A stretch of DNA of 11,892 nucleotides, from contig JAESUT010000125.1 of the NCBI GenBank assembly GCA_016762995.1, positions 1 through 11,892 of the forward strand. The letters run 5' to 3'. Below the pieces are notes generated by a model, which was not told the origin of the DNA, did no database searches, and saw only the letters and a program-made list of their open reading frames with translations. This DNA comes from Gammaproteobacteria bacterium. GTDB taxonomy: Bacteria > Pseudomonadota > Gammaproteobacteria > Pseudomonadales > Pseudohongiellaceae. Below, piece after piece: positions 1-6,943 of this stretch; within the stretch, counting starts at the first letter, position 1; each line of letters opens with the position of its first letter. A program made the translations under genes and the position numbers.

Positions 1-16
1 TAGAAAAAATACTCAT
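1..16 (-). CDS. possible first five codons of a gene divergent from crp (runs off the window)
   Basis: On the minus strand an ATG at position 16 opens a frame (M-S-I-F-S) that leaves the window at its left edge. A GGAG sits 7 nt upstream of this ATG, which is good Shine-Dalgarno placement. Five codons are too few to identify a product. A second open frame starts at an ATG at position 51 but has no ribosome site. Inference only: the left neighbour of crp is probably divergent and begins here. Confidence 0.2.
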
Positions 17-378
17 AATTCAGCTCCGCAATACTTGCAATATTCGGCATCAAAACCCGAGCATCACAGCGTCAGTATCAAAAAATATCGACAATACTGC
101 TAGACGCGAATCAAGAAAACCGAGGTAGTAACCGATAATAATCAGTATATGGAATGGCGAGCAAGGTTAACACAGTTAACATTAGTGAAACGCGCGCATC
201 ACCACTGGTGACGGTGGGTCCATTGCAAAATCTTGGCGCAATCGTGGTTCAATTGGTAGAGTAGGCAACCACACTGTCGAGGCCTTTCGGCATCGACTAT
301 TAATGTGATAGGCATCTCACAATTGCGACTAAAATGTGATATATATTTAACTCGCTAGAAAAAGCAGGAGTTTTATCA
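17..378. other. intergenic regulatory region upstream of crp
   Basis: No convincing coding frame is seen in this stretch. It contains several short dyads: two GTTAAC boxes separated by ACA (166-180), TCACCA-C-TGGTGA (199-211), GTGGTT/AACCAC arms (244-249 and 267-272) around a tRNA D-arm-like segment, a 9-bp hairpin with one mismatch (276-297), and a TGTGA-N8-TCACA palindrome (304-321). The right end holds the crp ribosome site, AGGAG at 366-370, 8 nt before the ATG. The density of dyads suggests a heavily regulated, probably divergent, promoter region. That role is inferred. Confidence 0.6.
304..347 (+). promoter_or_regulatory. candidate CRP-dependent (class II) promoter of crp
   Basis: A palindrome TGTGA (304-308)-N8-TCACA (317-321) is followed by a -10-like TATATT (342-347). 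No good -35 box is seen. If transcription starts about 7 nt after the -10 (near 354), the palindrome is centred at about -41.5, the classic position of CRP at class II activated promoters. A second half-site, TGTGA at 335-339 next to the -10, could allow repression. The caveat is that the canonical spacer is 6 bp and here it is 8. The regulator encoded just downstream keeps the CRP recognition-helix residues, so autoregulation is plausible but inferred. Confidence 0.45.
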
Positions 379-1014
379 ATGGCACTCATGGCCATTACGC
401 CACATATCGAAGACTTGGATAATTTTTTATCCCATTGCCATCGCAAGAGTTACCCGAATCGATCCACCATTATTTATGAGGGCGACAAATGCGACACTCT
501 GTATTACATCATCAAGGGATCAGTTTCTGTTGTCCTCGAAGACGATGAAGGCAAGGAAGTTGTCATCACCTACTTAAATCCCGGAGACTTCTTCGGTGAA
601 ATGGGCCTGTTCGAGAAGGCAGAAGAACGCAGCGCTTGGTGTCGTGCCAGAAACGCCTGCGAGGTAGCAGAAATCAGCTATTCGAATTTCAATTCCTACA
701 TACGTTCACACCCAGAGATCGTGTTCACCATCGGTCAGCAGATGGCACATCGCCTCCGTAATACAACACGTAAAGTAGGCGATCTCGCCTTCTATGACGT
801 TACCGGCCGTATCGCTCGAACGCTTATTGATCTGAGCAAAGAGCCGGATTCCATGACTCATCCCGATGGCATGCAGATAAAAATTACTCGCCAGGAGATC
901 GGCAGGCTGGTGAATTGTTCTAGAGAGATGGCTGGACGAGTTTTGAAGACTCTCGAGGAACAGCAACTAATCAGTGTTAGCGGCAAGACAATAGTCGTTT
1001 TCGGTACGCGCTAG
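379..1014 (+). CDS. crp: cAMP receptor protein (Crp/Vfr family transcription regulator)
   Basis: Cytoplasmic cAMP-responsive dimeric transcription factor of 211 aa, the usual family length. An N-terminal cyclic-nucleotide-binding beta-barrel spans about residues 10-115 and carries the phosphate-binding cassette G73-E74 followed by R84-S85. The dimer helix contains T129-T130, which can contact cAMP. The C-terminal winged helix-turn-helix (about 168-200) has a recognition helix with S-R182-E183-x-x-G-R187, matching the E. coli residues that read TGTGA. The [10 protein letters not shown] segment (129-138) resembles Pseudomonas Vfr more than enteric Crp. The ATG has AGGAG 8 nt upstream; a second ATG lies at codon 4. 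Next to trpC in convergent orientation, as for vfr in Pseudomonas. Possible autoregulation through the palindrome at 304-321. Confidence 0.95.
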   Translation: MALMAITPHIEDLDNFLSHCHRKSYPNRSTIIYEGDKCDTLYYIIKGSVSVVLEDDEGKEVVITYLNPGDFFGEMGLFEKAEERSAWCRARNACEVAEISYSNFNSYIRSHPEIVFTIGQQMAHRLRNTTRKVGDLAFYDVTGRIARTLIDLSKEPDSMTHPDGMQIKITRQEIGRLVNCSREMAGRVLKTLEEQQLISVSGKTIVVFGTR

Positions 1015-1038
1015 CAACTCAACCGCTGGGACTTAAGT

Positions 1039-1839
1039 CTAGTCAGCAAACATCAGCTCCTTCAACTTCGCTCCCGGGCTGGGCGCACGCATGAATGATT
1101 CGCCTACCAGAAACCCAAAGACCCCCGCGTCAGTCATTCTCTTCACATCGTCGGCCGAATGAATACCACTCTCTGTAATGAGCACCTTGTTTGCTGGCAC
1201 CTGCGCCACTAAATCTAGCGTAGTCTGCAAACTGGTCTCAAAGTTGTGCAGGTTTCGATTGTTGACCCCAATTAGGTCCGTATTAAGCCGCAGAGCCTGC
1301 TCCAACTCACTTTGATTGTGCACTTCGACCAAGATGTCGATATCAATCTCGTTGGCGTAGTTTGCCAACTCGACTAATTGGCTGGGTTGCAGCGCAGCGA
1401 CAATAAGCAGGATGCAATCGGCACCTAATGCTTTCGATTCGGCAATCTGATAGGTATCGATCATGAAATCCTTGCGAAGTACCGGCAATCCACACGCAGC
1501 TCTAGCCTGCAGTAAATAGTCGTTGCTGCCTTTAAAAAACTTGTTATCAGTCAACACCGATAGGCAGCTCGCGCCATTCGCCTCATAGTCGATAGCGTGC
1601 TGCGCAGGTTGAAAGTCTTCGCGAATTAAGCCCTTCGATGGTGAGGCCTTTTTTATTTCCGCAATCACAGCGACCTGACCCGACTGCACGCGCTCACGCA
1701 TCGCCTCTGAGAAAGATCGCGCTTGGTCGATGGAAGGAAATTTAGCCTCCAGTTCGCACTGGGACACAGTCGCTTTGGCTGCGGCTACTTCCAACTGTTT
1801 ATTCGCAATGATTTGTTCAAGAATTGTAGCTTTAGACAA
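1039..1839 (-). CDS. trpC: indole-3-glycerol phosphate synthase
   Basis: Closes the indole ring: converts 1-(2-carboxyphenylamino)-1-deoxyribulose 5-phosphate to indole-3-glycerol phosphate with loss of CO2 and water, in cytoplasmic tryptophan synthesis. 266 aa, a single-domain (beta/alpha)8 barrel not fused to TrpF. The family signature EIKKASPSKG is at 61-70 with catalytic E61 and K63; K123 in LRKDF, E172 in VEVH and E223 in ITESGI fill the other active-site positions. The phosphate-binding end is GFLVGESFM near 242-250. The start is TTG: an in-frame stop lies eleven codons upstream with no ATG between, and the N-terminus (SKATILEQI) aligns with the usual family start. Last gene of trpGDC, 60 bp after trpD; its stop lies 24 bp from the convergent crp stop, with no clear terminator between. 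Confidence 0.95.
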   Translation of the reverse strand: MSKATILEQIIANKQLEVAAAKATVSQCELEAKFPSIDQARSFSEAMRERVQSGQVAVIAEIKKASPSKGLIREDFQPAQHAIDYEANGASCLSVLTDNKFFKGSNDYLLQARAACGLPVLRKDFMIDTYQIAESKALGADCILLIVAALQPSQLVELANYANEIDIDILVEVHNQSELEQALRLNTDLIGVNNRNLHNFETSLQTTLDLVAQVPANKVLITESGIHSADDVKRMTDAGVFGFLVGESFMRAPSPGAKLKELMFAD

Positions 1840-1899
1840 AATGAGTACTCGCTCTACTGTAATGCTCTTCTATGAGGTTTTTTAATTATCGGAGCCGAT

Positions 1900-2928
1900 C
1901 TATTTTTGAAGCGATTGAGTGAACTCAGCCAATTGCTCTAACTTAGCCAAGGCCTCGCCCGACTGCAAAATACCCTGCGCTTTAACAACGCCGGCCGCTA
2001 GATTATCCGTCAAATTCGCTGCATAGATGGCAGCGCCTGCATTGAGAGCCACGATATCAGCAGCAGCCTGATTTCGATTGCCAAGTGCATCCTTTAACAT
2101 GGCAAGGCTTTCTTCAGCGCTATCGATCTGCAACATGGAATAGTCAGCGTATCGCTCAATTCCAAAGTCAGCAGGCTCGACGGTATACAGTGAAATCTTG
2201 CCATCGCGTAATTCACCTATCATCGATGTCGCTGCGATGCTAATTTCGTCTAGCCCATCTTCTGCCGCCACTATCAATACATGACTACTGCCTAGTTCCT
2301 TCAACACTTCTAACATCAAAGGTATCCAAGCGGCATCAAACACCCCAATTATTTGATTCGGTGCGCCTGCCGGGTTTGTCAGCGGTCCCAATAAATTAAA
2401 TACGGTTCTAACTCCAATTTCCTTTCGCGCCTTAATCACATGTTTCATGGCACTGTGGTGAGCGGGCGCAAACATGAAGCCGATTCCTACCTGCTCAATA
2501 GAGGCCGCAACAGCCTCAGCGCTCAAGGTAAGATTAACGCCTGCCGCCTCCAAGACGTCGGCGCTGCCGCTCTTACTCGTCGCGCCACGATTCCCGTGCT
2601 TCGCCACCTTTGCCCCCGCACAAGCCGCGACTAGTGCCGATGCTGTAGACACATTGAACTTGTTGGAGCCACTGCCGCCGGTTCCACAGGTGTCGACCAG
2701 GTGCGGGTGATCTGCAAGCTGCACCTTCGTCGCCAATTCACGCATTACCAAAGCGCCACCTAATATCTCGGATGCCTTCACGCCCTTCATCTGCAGGCCG
2801 ACAAGAAACGCGGCGTTCTGTGCGTCGGTAGTTTGACCCGACATAAGCTCACGCATGACTGAAATCATCTGATCTCTGTCTAGATCTACATTTGAGGTGA
2901 CTGCTTTGATGGCTTCTCTAATATTCAT
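1900..2928 (-). CDS. trpD: anthranilate phosphoribosyltransferase
   Basis: Transfers the phosphoribosyl group from PRPP to anthranilate, the second committed step of tryptophan synthesis. 342 aa, the normal length for the free-standing enzyme. An alpha-helical N-terminal domain (about 1-70) precedes the large alpha/beta domain. PRPP-binding GTGGS is at 82-86, KHGNR at 110-114, the anthranilate-side segment HHSAMKHV at 157-164, R-x-x-x-N-L-L-G-P-L-T-N-P at 174-186, and the metal-binding D227-E228 pair. It starts with ATG (MNIREAI), the usual family N-terminus. No clear Shine-Dalgarno is seen; a GGTTAGAACC palindrome lies directly before the start. Lies 72 bp after trpG and 60 bp before trpC. 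Confidence 0.96.
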   Translation of the reverse strand: MNIREAIKAVTSNVDLDRDQMISVMRELMSGQTTDAQNAAFLVGLQMKGVKASEILGGALVMRELATKVQLADHPHLVDTCGTGGSGSNKFNVSTASALVAACAGAKVAKHGNRGATSKSGSADVLEAAGVNLTLSAEAVAASIEQVGIGFMFAPAHHSAMKHVIKARKEIGVRTVFNLLGPLTNPAGAPNQIIGVFDAAWIPLMLEVLKELGSSHVLIVAAEDGLDEISIAATSMIGELRDGKISLYTVEPADFGIERYADYSMLQIDSAEESLAMLKDALGNRNQAAADIVALNAGAAIYAANLTDNLAAGVVKAQGILQSGEALAKLEQLAEFTQSLQK

Positions 2929-3000
2929 TGGTTCTAACCGTAGCTAATTACTGTTGATCTTGAATGTCGAAGTCGAAGATGTCTCGTGAAAAATAGCGGC

Positions 3001-3582
3001 CTAGTTCTGGTCTAGAAAGTTCTTCAACAAGGCATGCCCGTGCTCGCTAAGAATAGACTCGGGGTGAAATTGCACCCCTTCTACGGCAAACTCTTTATGT
3101 TTCACCCCCATTATCTCCTCACGCTCGCCATTCTCATTCTCGGTCCATGCCGTCACTTCCAGACAATCGGGAAGTTGCTGCGCATCAACGACCAAAGAGT
3201 GATAGCGTGTTGCCGTAAAAGGCTCAGCCAAATCCTTAAATACGCCCTTCCCGCTGTGGTGAATCGAAGAGAGCTTGCCATGCATCACTTTCTTCGCACG
3301 CACGATCTTGCCCCCGTAAACCTGGCCAATACTCTGATGGCCGAGGCAGATGCCTAGGAGCGGAATCTTACCGGCGAAATGGCTAATGACCTGCATGGAA
3401 ATGCCAGCCTGAGTAGGCGTGCAGGGCCCGGGAGAAATAACAAGCTGCGCAGGGTTCAAAGACTCTATCTCTTCGATCGAGATAGCATCGTTGCGATACA
3501 CCTGTACATCAGCACCTAGCTCGCCAAAATACTGCACCACGTTATAGGTGAATGAATCGTAGTTATCGATCATTAACAACAC
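3001..3582 (-). CDS. trpG: anthranilate synthase component II, glutamine amidotransferase
   Basis: Class I glutamine amidotransferase that hydrolyses glutamine and passes ammonia to TrpE. 193 aa, unfused. The nucleophile is C79 in GICLGHQ (77-83); the rest of the triad is H173 and E175 in FHPES. PGPCTP (51-56) and the N-terminal [11 protein letters not shown] (4-14) are family hallmarks. The start is GTG, with GAGGG about 7 nt upstream (complement of 3590-3594); the next in-frame ATG at codon 4 would cut into the first beta-strand. The same subunit may also serve as PabA with a PabB encoded elsewhere; that is known for some bacteria and cannot be decided here. First gene of trpGDC, 227 bp after trpE, behind a TrpR-like operator. 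Confidence 0.95.
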   Translation of the reverse strand: MLLMIDNYDSFTYNVVQYFGELGADVQVYRNDAISIEEIESLNPAQLVISPGPCTPTQAGISMQVISHFAGKIPLLGICLGHQSIGQVYGGKIVRAKKVMHGKLSSIHHSGKGVFKDLAEPFTATRYHSLVVDAQQLPDCLEVTAWTENENGEREEIMGVKHKEFAVEGVQFHPESILSEHGHALLKNFLDQN

Positions 3583-3618
3583 TGAGAGACCCTCATCACG
3601 TCCAAATTTGAGAGCGTT

Positions 3619-3647
3619 ATTCTAACAGTCCAAGTGAATTCTGTCTT
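3619..3647 (-). promoter_or_regulatory. candidate proximal promoter of trpG
   Basis: On the minus strand AAGACA (3647-3642) is separated by 17 bp from TAGAAT (3624-3619), matching 4/6 and 5/6 consensus bases. A start near 3612 would leave about 30 nt to the trpG GTG. It overlaps one arm of a CTTGAG/CTCAAG inverted repeat (3645-3669). It is an alternative or addition to the TrpR-controlled promoter further upstream. Not tested. Confidence 0.35.
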
Positions 3648-3688
3648 GAGCAGCCACAATGATCTCAAGGGCCTAATTCGGCGCACCA

Positions 3689-3700
3689 CTAGTAAAACAC
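3689..3700 (-). promoter_or_regulatory. degenerate second TrpR-like half operator
   Basis: The minus strand reads GTGTTTTACTAG here. This matches the palindrome at 3756-3767 at 9 of 12 positions, with one half (TTTACTAG) intact. The two centres are 67 bp apart. It may be an auxiliary repressor site or chance; weak on its own. Confidence 0.25.
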
Positions 3701-3755
3701 TACAATATCTGCCCTTAGCTCCAGCGGGTGATCAACGGCTTGAAACAGAACCGAG

Positions 3756-3786
3756 CTAGTAAACTAGATGCCTATCTGACTCTAAA
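3756..3786 (-). promoter_or_regulatory. candidate TrpR-controlled promoter/operator of trpGDC
   Basis: The minus strand reads CTAGTTTACTAG at 3767-3756. This differs at one base from the E. coli trp operator core CTAGTTAACTAG. A -10-like TTTACT (3763-3758) lies inside it, and TTTAGA (3786-3781) sits exactly 17 bp upstream as a -35 (4/6). In the E. coli trp promoter, TTGACA is likewise followed by 17 bp ending in CTAG and then TTAACT inside the operator, so the geometry is the same. A start near 3751 gives a leader of about 170 nt before trpG. I looked for an ATG-initiated leader peptide with tandem Trp codons in that leader and found none, so repression rather than attenuation is inferred. 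No trpR is visible in the window. Confidence 0.55.
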
Positions 3787-3809
3787 GGCCAAGCGTAGAT
3801 TCACCGCTG

Positions 3810-5315
3810 TTATTCGATTGATAGTTCATTGTTCGCCATCTGCACGGCGCGCACGATGGCTCTAGCCTTGTTCTGGGTTTCTTCCCATTCCATCTGAGGC
3901 TGTGAATCGGCAACGATTCCAGCACCGGCCTGCACATACAGCTTCTCGTTCTTGATTACAGCGGTGCGAATAGCGATAGCCATGTCCATATTGTCATTCC
4001 AACCTAGATAGCCCATCGCTCCGCCATAGATGCCGCGCTTCTCAGGTTCCAACTCATCAATGATTTCCATGGCCCGCACCTTAGGTGCGCCGCTCAATGT
4101 CCCTACCGGCAGCGTCGCCTGCAAGACATCGAGTGCAGACTTGCCATCTTGAATCTCACTCTCCACTATCGATGCAATATGCATAACGTGCGAATAGCGC
4201 TCCACAAACATCTGTTTAGGCACCGTGACAGACCCCGTTTTGGAGACTCTGCCAGAATCGTTTCGGCTTAGATCTATCAACATTAAATGCTCGGCAATTT
4301 CCTTGGCATCATTCAGTAAATCCTCTTCAAGCGCCAAGTCTTCTGCTTCGCTATTGCCGCGCTTACGTGTTCCAGCCAAGGGACGCACGGTAATTTTGCC
4401 GTCTTCTACTCGCGCCAAAATCTCCGGCGATGCACTGACCACGTGATGATCACCGAGGTCGAAGTAGACCATATAGGGAGAGGGATTTAAGAATCGTAAC
4501 GCGCGATAGAGGTTTAGCGGCTCCCCTGTAAAAGGCACCGACATACGCTGCGCGAGCACGACCTGCATGACATCGCCTGCAACGATATACTCCTTGATCT
4601 TCTCAACTGCCTGTTGATAATCGGCTTGCGAAAAGTGATGGGCAAAGTCTGTGTCTAAAATCGGTTTCGGTGCTTGAAGACTTGGCAAAGGAACTGGCTT
4701 ATTCAACCGCTCCTGCAAAAAGTCCAACCGTTGCTGAGCTGCAGCGAAGGCATTTTCCTGATCTGGATCGACATTTATCACGAAACAGATTGTTCCACTG
4801 AGGTTATCGAAGACCACCACTTCCTCGGACAGCATTAACAGAATATCGGGCGTACCGATCTCATCAACAGCTTGCGAAGGACCAATGCTGGTCTCAACAA
4901 ACCTCACCGTATCGTAGGAAAAATAGCCGACAAGGCCGCCATTGAAGCGCTGACCATCGGCAAGCTCGGCAACCTTAAAGCGACTCTTAAAACCCGCAAT
5001 GAATTCGAAGGGATCTTTTGTAACTACCTCTTCAACCACCTTGCCATTGTCTTCGACGGTTACCGTCTCACCCACAACGCGCAGCACTGTGGAGCAAGGT
5101 AAGCCGATAATGGAATAGCGACCCCATTTCTCGCCTCCGGTAACTGACTCGAAGAAATAGCTATGCTCGGCTCCATGCCCGTCGGCACTGTCATCCCCCT
5201 TAGCTAGCTTTAGATAGATGCTCAGAGGCGTTTCGGTATCGGCTAGAATTTCACGCATTATCGGAATACGGTTATAACCAGATTCGGCGAGTTTCTGAAA
5301 TTGTTCTTCAGTCAT
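3810..5315 (-). CDS. trpE: anthranilate synthase component I
   Basis: Converts chorismate plus ammonia (from TrpG) to anthranilate and pyruvate; first committed and feedback-inhibited step of tryptophan synthesis. 501 aa, typical. The N-terminal domain carries the tryptophan-binding region: FFES (54-57) takes the place of the LLES motif, followed by [12 protein letters not shown] (60-71). The C-terminal chorismate-binding domain (about 230-490) has SASPE (294-298), RPLAGT (311-316), DLSRND (348-353), SHVMH (375-379), [11 protein letters not shown] (402-412) and [10 protein letters not shown] (462-471). ATG start with only a weak Shine-Dalgarno. It follows rpe by 56 bp; gph, which usually sits between them in Pseudomonas, is absent. 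Confidence 0.97.
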   Translation of the reverse strand: MTEEQFQKLAESGYNRIPIMREILADTETPLSIYLKLAKGDDSADGHGAEHSYFFESVTGGEKWGRYSIIGLPCSTVLRVVGETVTVEDNGKVVEEVVTKDPFEFIAGFKSRFKVAELADGQRFNGGLVGYFSYDTVRFVETSIGPSQAVDEIGTPDILLMLSEEVVVFDNLSGTICFVINVDPDQENAFAAAQQRLDFLQERLNKPVPLPSLQAPKPILDTDFAHHFSQADYQQAVEKIKEYIVAGDVMQVVLAQRMSVPFTGEPLNLYRALRFLNPSPYMVYFDLGDHHVVSASPEILARVEDGKITVRPLAGTRKRGNSEAEDLALEEDLLNDAKEIAEHLMLIDLSRNDSGRVSKTGSVTVPKQMFVERYSHVMHIASIVESEIQDGKSALDVLQATLPVGTLSGAPKVRAMEIIDELEPEKRGIYGGAMGYLGWNDNMDMAIAIRTAVIKNEKLYVQAGAGIVADSQPQMEWEETQNKARAIVRAVQMANNELSIE

Positions 5316-5371
5316 TGGATAACTCAGGGCTCTCTATTCTAAACATCGGGAAAACGAAATAGGATCGAGCT

Positions 5372-6055
5372 TTAGTGATGCTTGTTGGGATTCTGTCCCA
5401 ACTGCGATCTCATCTCGGCAATAGTCTTGGCATAGTCATCGCTATTGAAAATAGCCGATCCGGCCACGAACATGTCCGCACCCGCGTCTGCGATCTCGCG
5501 AATATTGGAAACACCGACACCGCCATCCACTTCTAAGCGAATAGAGTAGTCGCTGTCGTCGATAAGCTCCCGCACTTGCCGCAGTTTTTTGAGCGTCGAG
5601 GGAATGAATTTCTGTCCACCGAAGCCTGGGTTTACCGACATTAAAAGGATGACATCGACCTTGTCCATCAAATATTCCAGGCAACCGATTGGCGTGCCAG
5701 GATTAAAGACCAATCCAGACTTGCATCCCTGCTCTCGAATCAGCTGCAAAGAACGATCTACATGCCCCGTGGCCTCCGGATGAAAAGTGATATACGAGGC
5801 GCCGGCCTTAGCAAAGTCTTTGATAAGTTGATCAACGGGGCTCACCATCAGATGCACGTCGATAGGCGCTGTGATCTTGTGATTACGCAGCGCCTCACAG
5901 ATCATGGGTCCGATGGTAAGATTAGGCACGTAGTGATTGTCCATGACATCGAAATGAACGATGTCCGCGCCCGCATCCAAGACGGCGTTGACTTCCTCAC
6001 CAAGTCTGGCGAAATCGGCGGACAAAATGGAGGGAGCGATTAAATAGTCTTTCAT
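5372..6055 (-). CDS. rpe: ribulose-phosphate 3-epimerase
   Basis: Interconverts D-ribulose 5-phosphate and D-xylulose 5-phosphate in the pentose phosphate pathway, cytoplasmic and metal-dependent. 227 aa, normal size, a (beta/alpha)8 barrel. Motifs in order: APSILSADF (7-15); HFDVMD with metal ligands H35 and D37, D37 also acting as an acid/base; DVHLMV with H68; FHPEA (91-95); NPGTP (118-122); [12 protein letters not shown] (139-150), the phosphate-side loop; and LEVDGGV with the second catalytic aspartate D177. ATG start ([10 protein letters not shown]) with a short AGG about 8 nt upstream. It sits 126 bp after the djlA-like gene and leads into trpE. No confident promoter is visible, although this gap is long enough to hold one. 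Confidence 0.97.
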   Translation of the reverse strand: MKDYLIAPSILSADFARLGEEVNAVLDAGADIVHFDVMDNHYVPNLTIGPMICEALRNHKITAPIDVHLMVSPVDQLIKDFAKAGASYITFHPEATGHVDRSLQLIREQGCKSGLVFNPGTPIGCLEYLMDKVDVILLMSVNPGFGGQKFIPSTLKKLRQVRELIDDSDYSIRLEVDGGVGVSNIREIADAGADMFVAGSAIFNSDDYAKTIAEMRSQLGQNPNKHH

Positions 6056-6181
6056 TGCTTGGGCCTGAATTGCGAGTAGTTGGAAGTAAATAGCTAAAGC
6101 CGCATTTTACAGACAATGTTAGGGCTTGTCCTGATGGGATACCGATATGATTGAGAACGCCTAGCAGGACACACTACGACG

Positions 6182-6940
6182 CTAGACGCGGAGCTTACGC
6201 AGCCCACAAAGTGCTTCATAGGCGCTTCGAATTGCCATCGCTTTTTCCTGCGCCTGCCTCAGGGCGCCCTCGGAGGCATCCGTGCTGACAAGCTTGTCAG
6301 GGTGGTACCGCGACATCATGCGTAAGTAAGCGCGGCGGATCTCTCCGTCTGCAACTCCCGGCTCCAACTGCAGCACACGGTAGGCATTCTGTAGAAACGA
6401 CCTTCCCTGTGGCTTCATGAATTCGCCCCTGGGATTCGCATCGAAGCGCTGATAGCACGCTGATTGGGTAGCTGAGGCGATGGCTAGAAATTCTGACTTG
6501 GAATAACCAAATTGCTCAGCTACATCCCTTAACAACATCTTATCTTTCAGACGAAGGTTTCCCTTCAAATAGGCAGCCTCGCATTGAATCTGCAGAAATA
6601 ATTTTGCTAGAGCGCTGCGCCGCCCCATAACTTTCACAGCCAAGGCTACTGACTCTGATAGATCCGCATCTGGGTACTTGCCCTGGTCATAGGCAAGAAT
6701 TGCCTGACGTCGCGACTCACCAACCAAAGCCATACGCTGCATAATCTGGTCTGCGTAGTTGATCTCCCCCTGAGTCACCCTGCCATCCATCTTCGCAAGC
6801 CGACCCAGCACCATAAACATAGCACGCGATAAGCGTTGTTGGGCACGGCCTCCTGCGGGCAATTCAGCAGCGGCACTAAACCCACTAAGCCGCTTGAACA
6901 GGGCTTTTCTATAGGCTTTGCTTGTAAGCGCCGTCAACAT
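6182..6940 (-). CDS. TerB/DjlA-like protein with C-terminal J domain
   Basis: 252 aa, probably a DnaK co-chaperone. A TerB-type helical domain spans about 36-155, with the signature A-K-M-D52-G-R-V-x-x-x-E-I. A C-terminal J domain spans about 184-246, with the diagnostic HPD at 213-215 (RYHPDKL) that stimulates Hsp70 ATPase. This is the domain order of DjlA, but the N-terminal membrane anchor known from E. coli DjlA is missing: residues 1-35 are polar and basic with no hydrophobic run, and an in-frame stop two codons upstream rules out an extension. It is therefore likely soluble or peripheral. ATG start, 3 nt after the murU stop and in the same frame as murU. Client and process unknown; linkage to amgK-murU is conserved in Pseudomonas as I recall it. 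Confidence 0.85.
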   Translation of the reverse strand: MLTALTSKAYRKALFKRLSGFSAAAELPAGGRAQQRLSRAMFMVLGRLAKMDGRVTQGEINYADQIMQRMALVGESRRQAILAYDQGKYPDADLSESVALAVKVMGRRSALAKLFLQIQCEAAYLKGNLRLKDKMLLRDVAEQFGYSKSEFLAIASATQSACYQRFDANPRGEFMKPQGRSFLQNAYRVLQLEPGVADGEIRRAYLRMMSRYHPDKLVSTDASEGALRQAQEKAMAIRSAYEALCGLRKLRV

Positions 6941-6943
6941 AAT

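Noticed and set aside
244..316. A complete tRNA gene
   Set aside because: Only a D-arm-like box is present; no anticodon arm, T-arm or acceptor stem can be drawn.
1888..1899. ATCGG-AG-CCGAT hairpin between trpD and trpC, considered as an intercistronic terminator
   Set aside because: The loop is only 2 nt and the T-run lies on the wrong side for minus-strand transcription.
2440..2710. Plus-strand frames opposite trpD
   Set aside because: They are antisense shadows of a clearly conserved gene, with no ribosome sites and no recognisable motifs.
3645..3669. CTTGAG/CTCAAG inverted repeat in the trpG leader, considered as a terminator or attenuator
   Set aside because: Six-bp stem with a 13-nt loop and no T-run on either side; too weak to call.
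3583..3701. 37-codon GTG-initiated minus-strand frame in the trpG leader containing two Trp codons, considered as an attenuator leader peptide
   Set aside because: The Trp codons are not adjacent, the start has no clear ribosome site, and no terminator hairpin with a U-run follows before trpG.
6127..6171. TGTCCTG/CAGGACA inverted repeat between the djlA-like gene and rpe
   Set aside because: Seven-bp arms are separated by 31 nt with no T-run; neither a convincing terminator nor a recognised operator.
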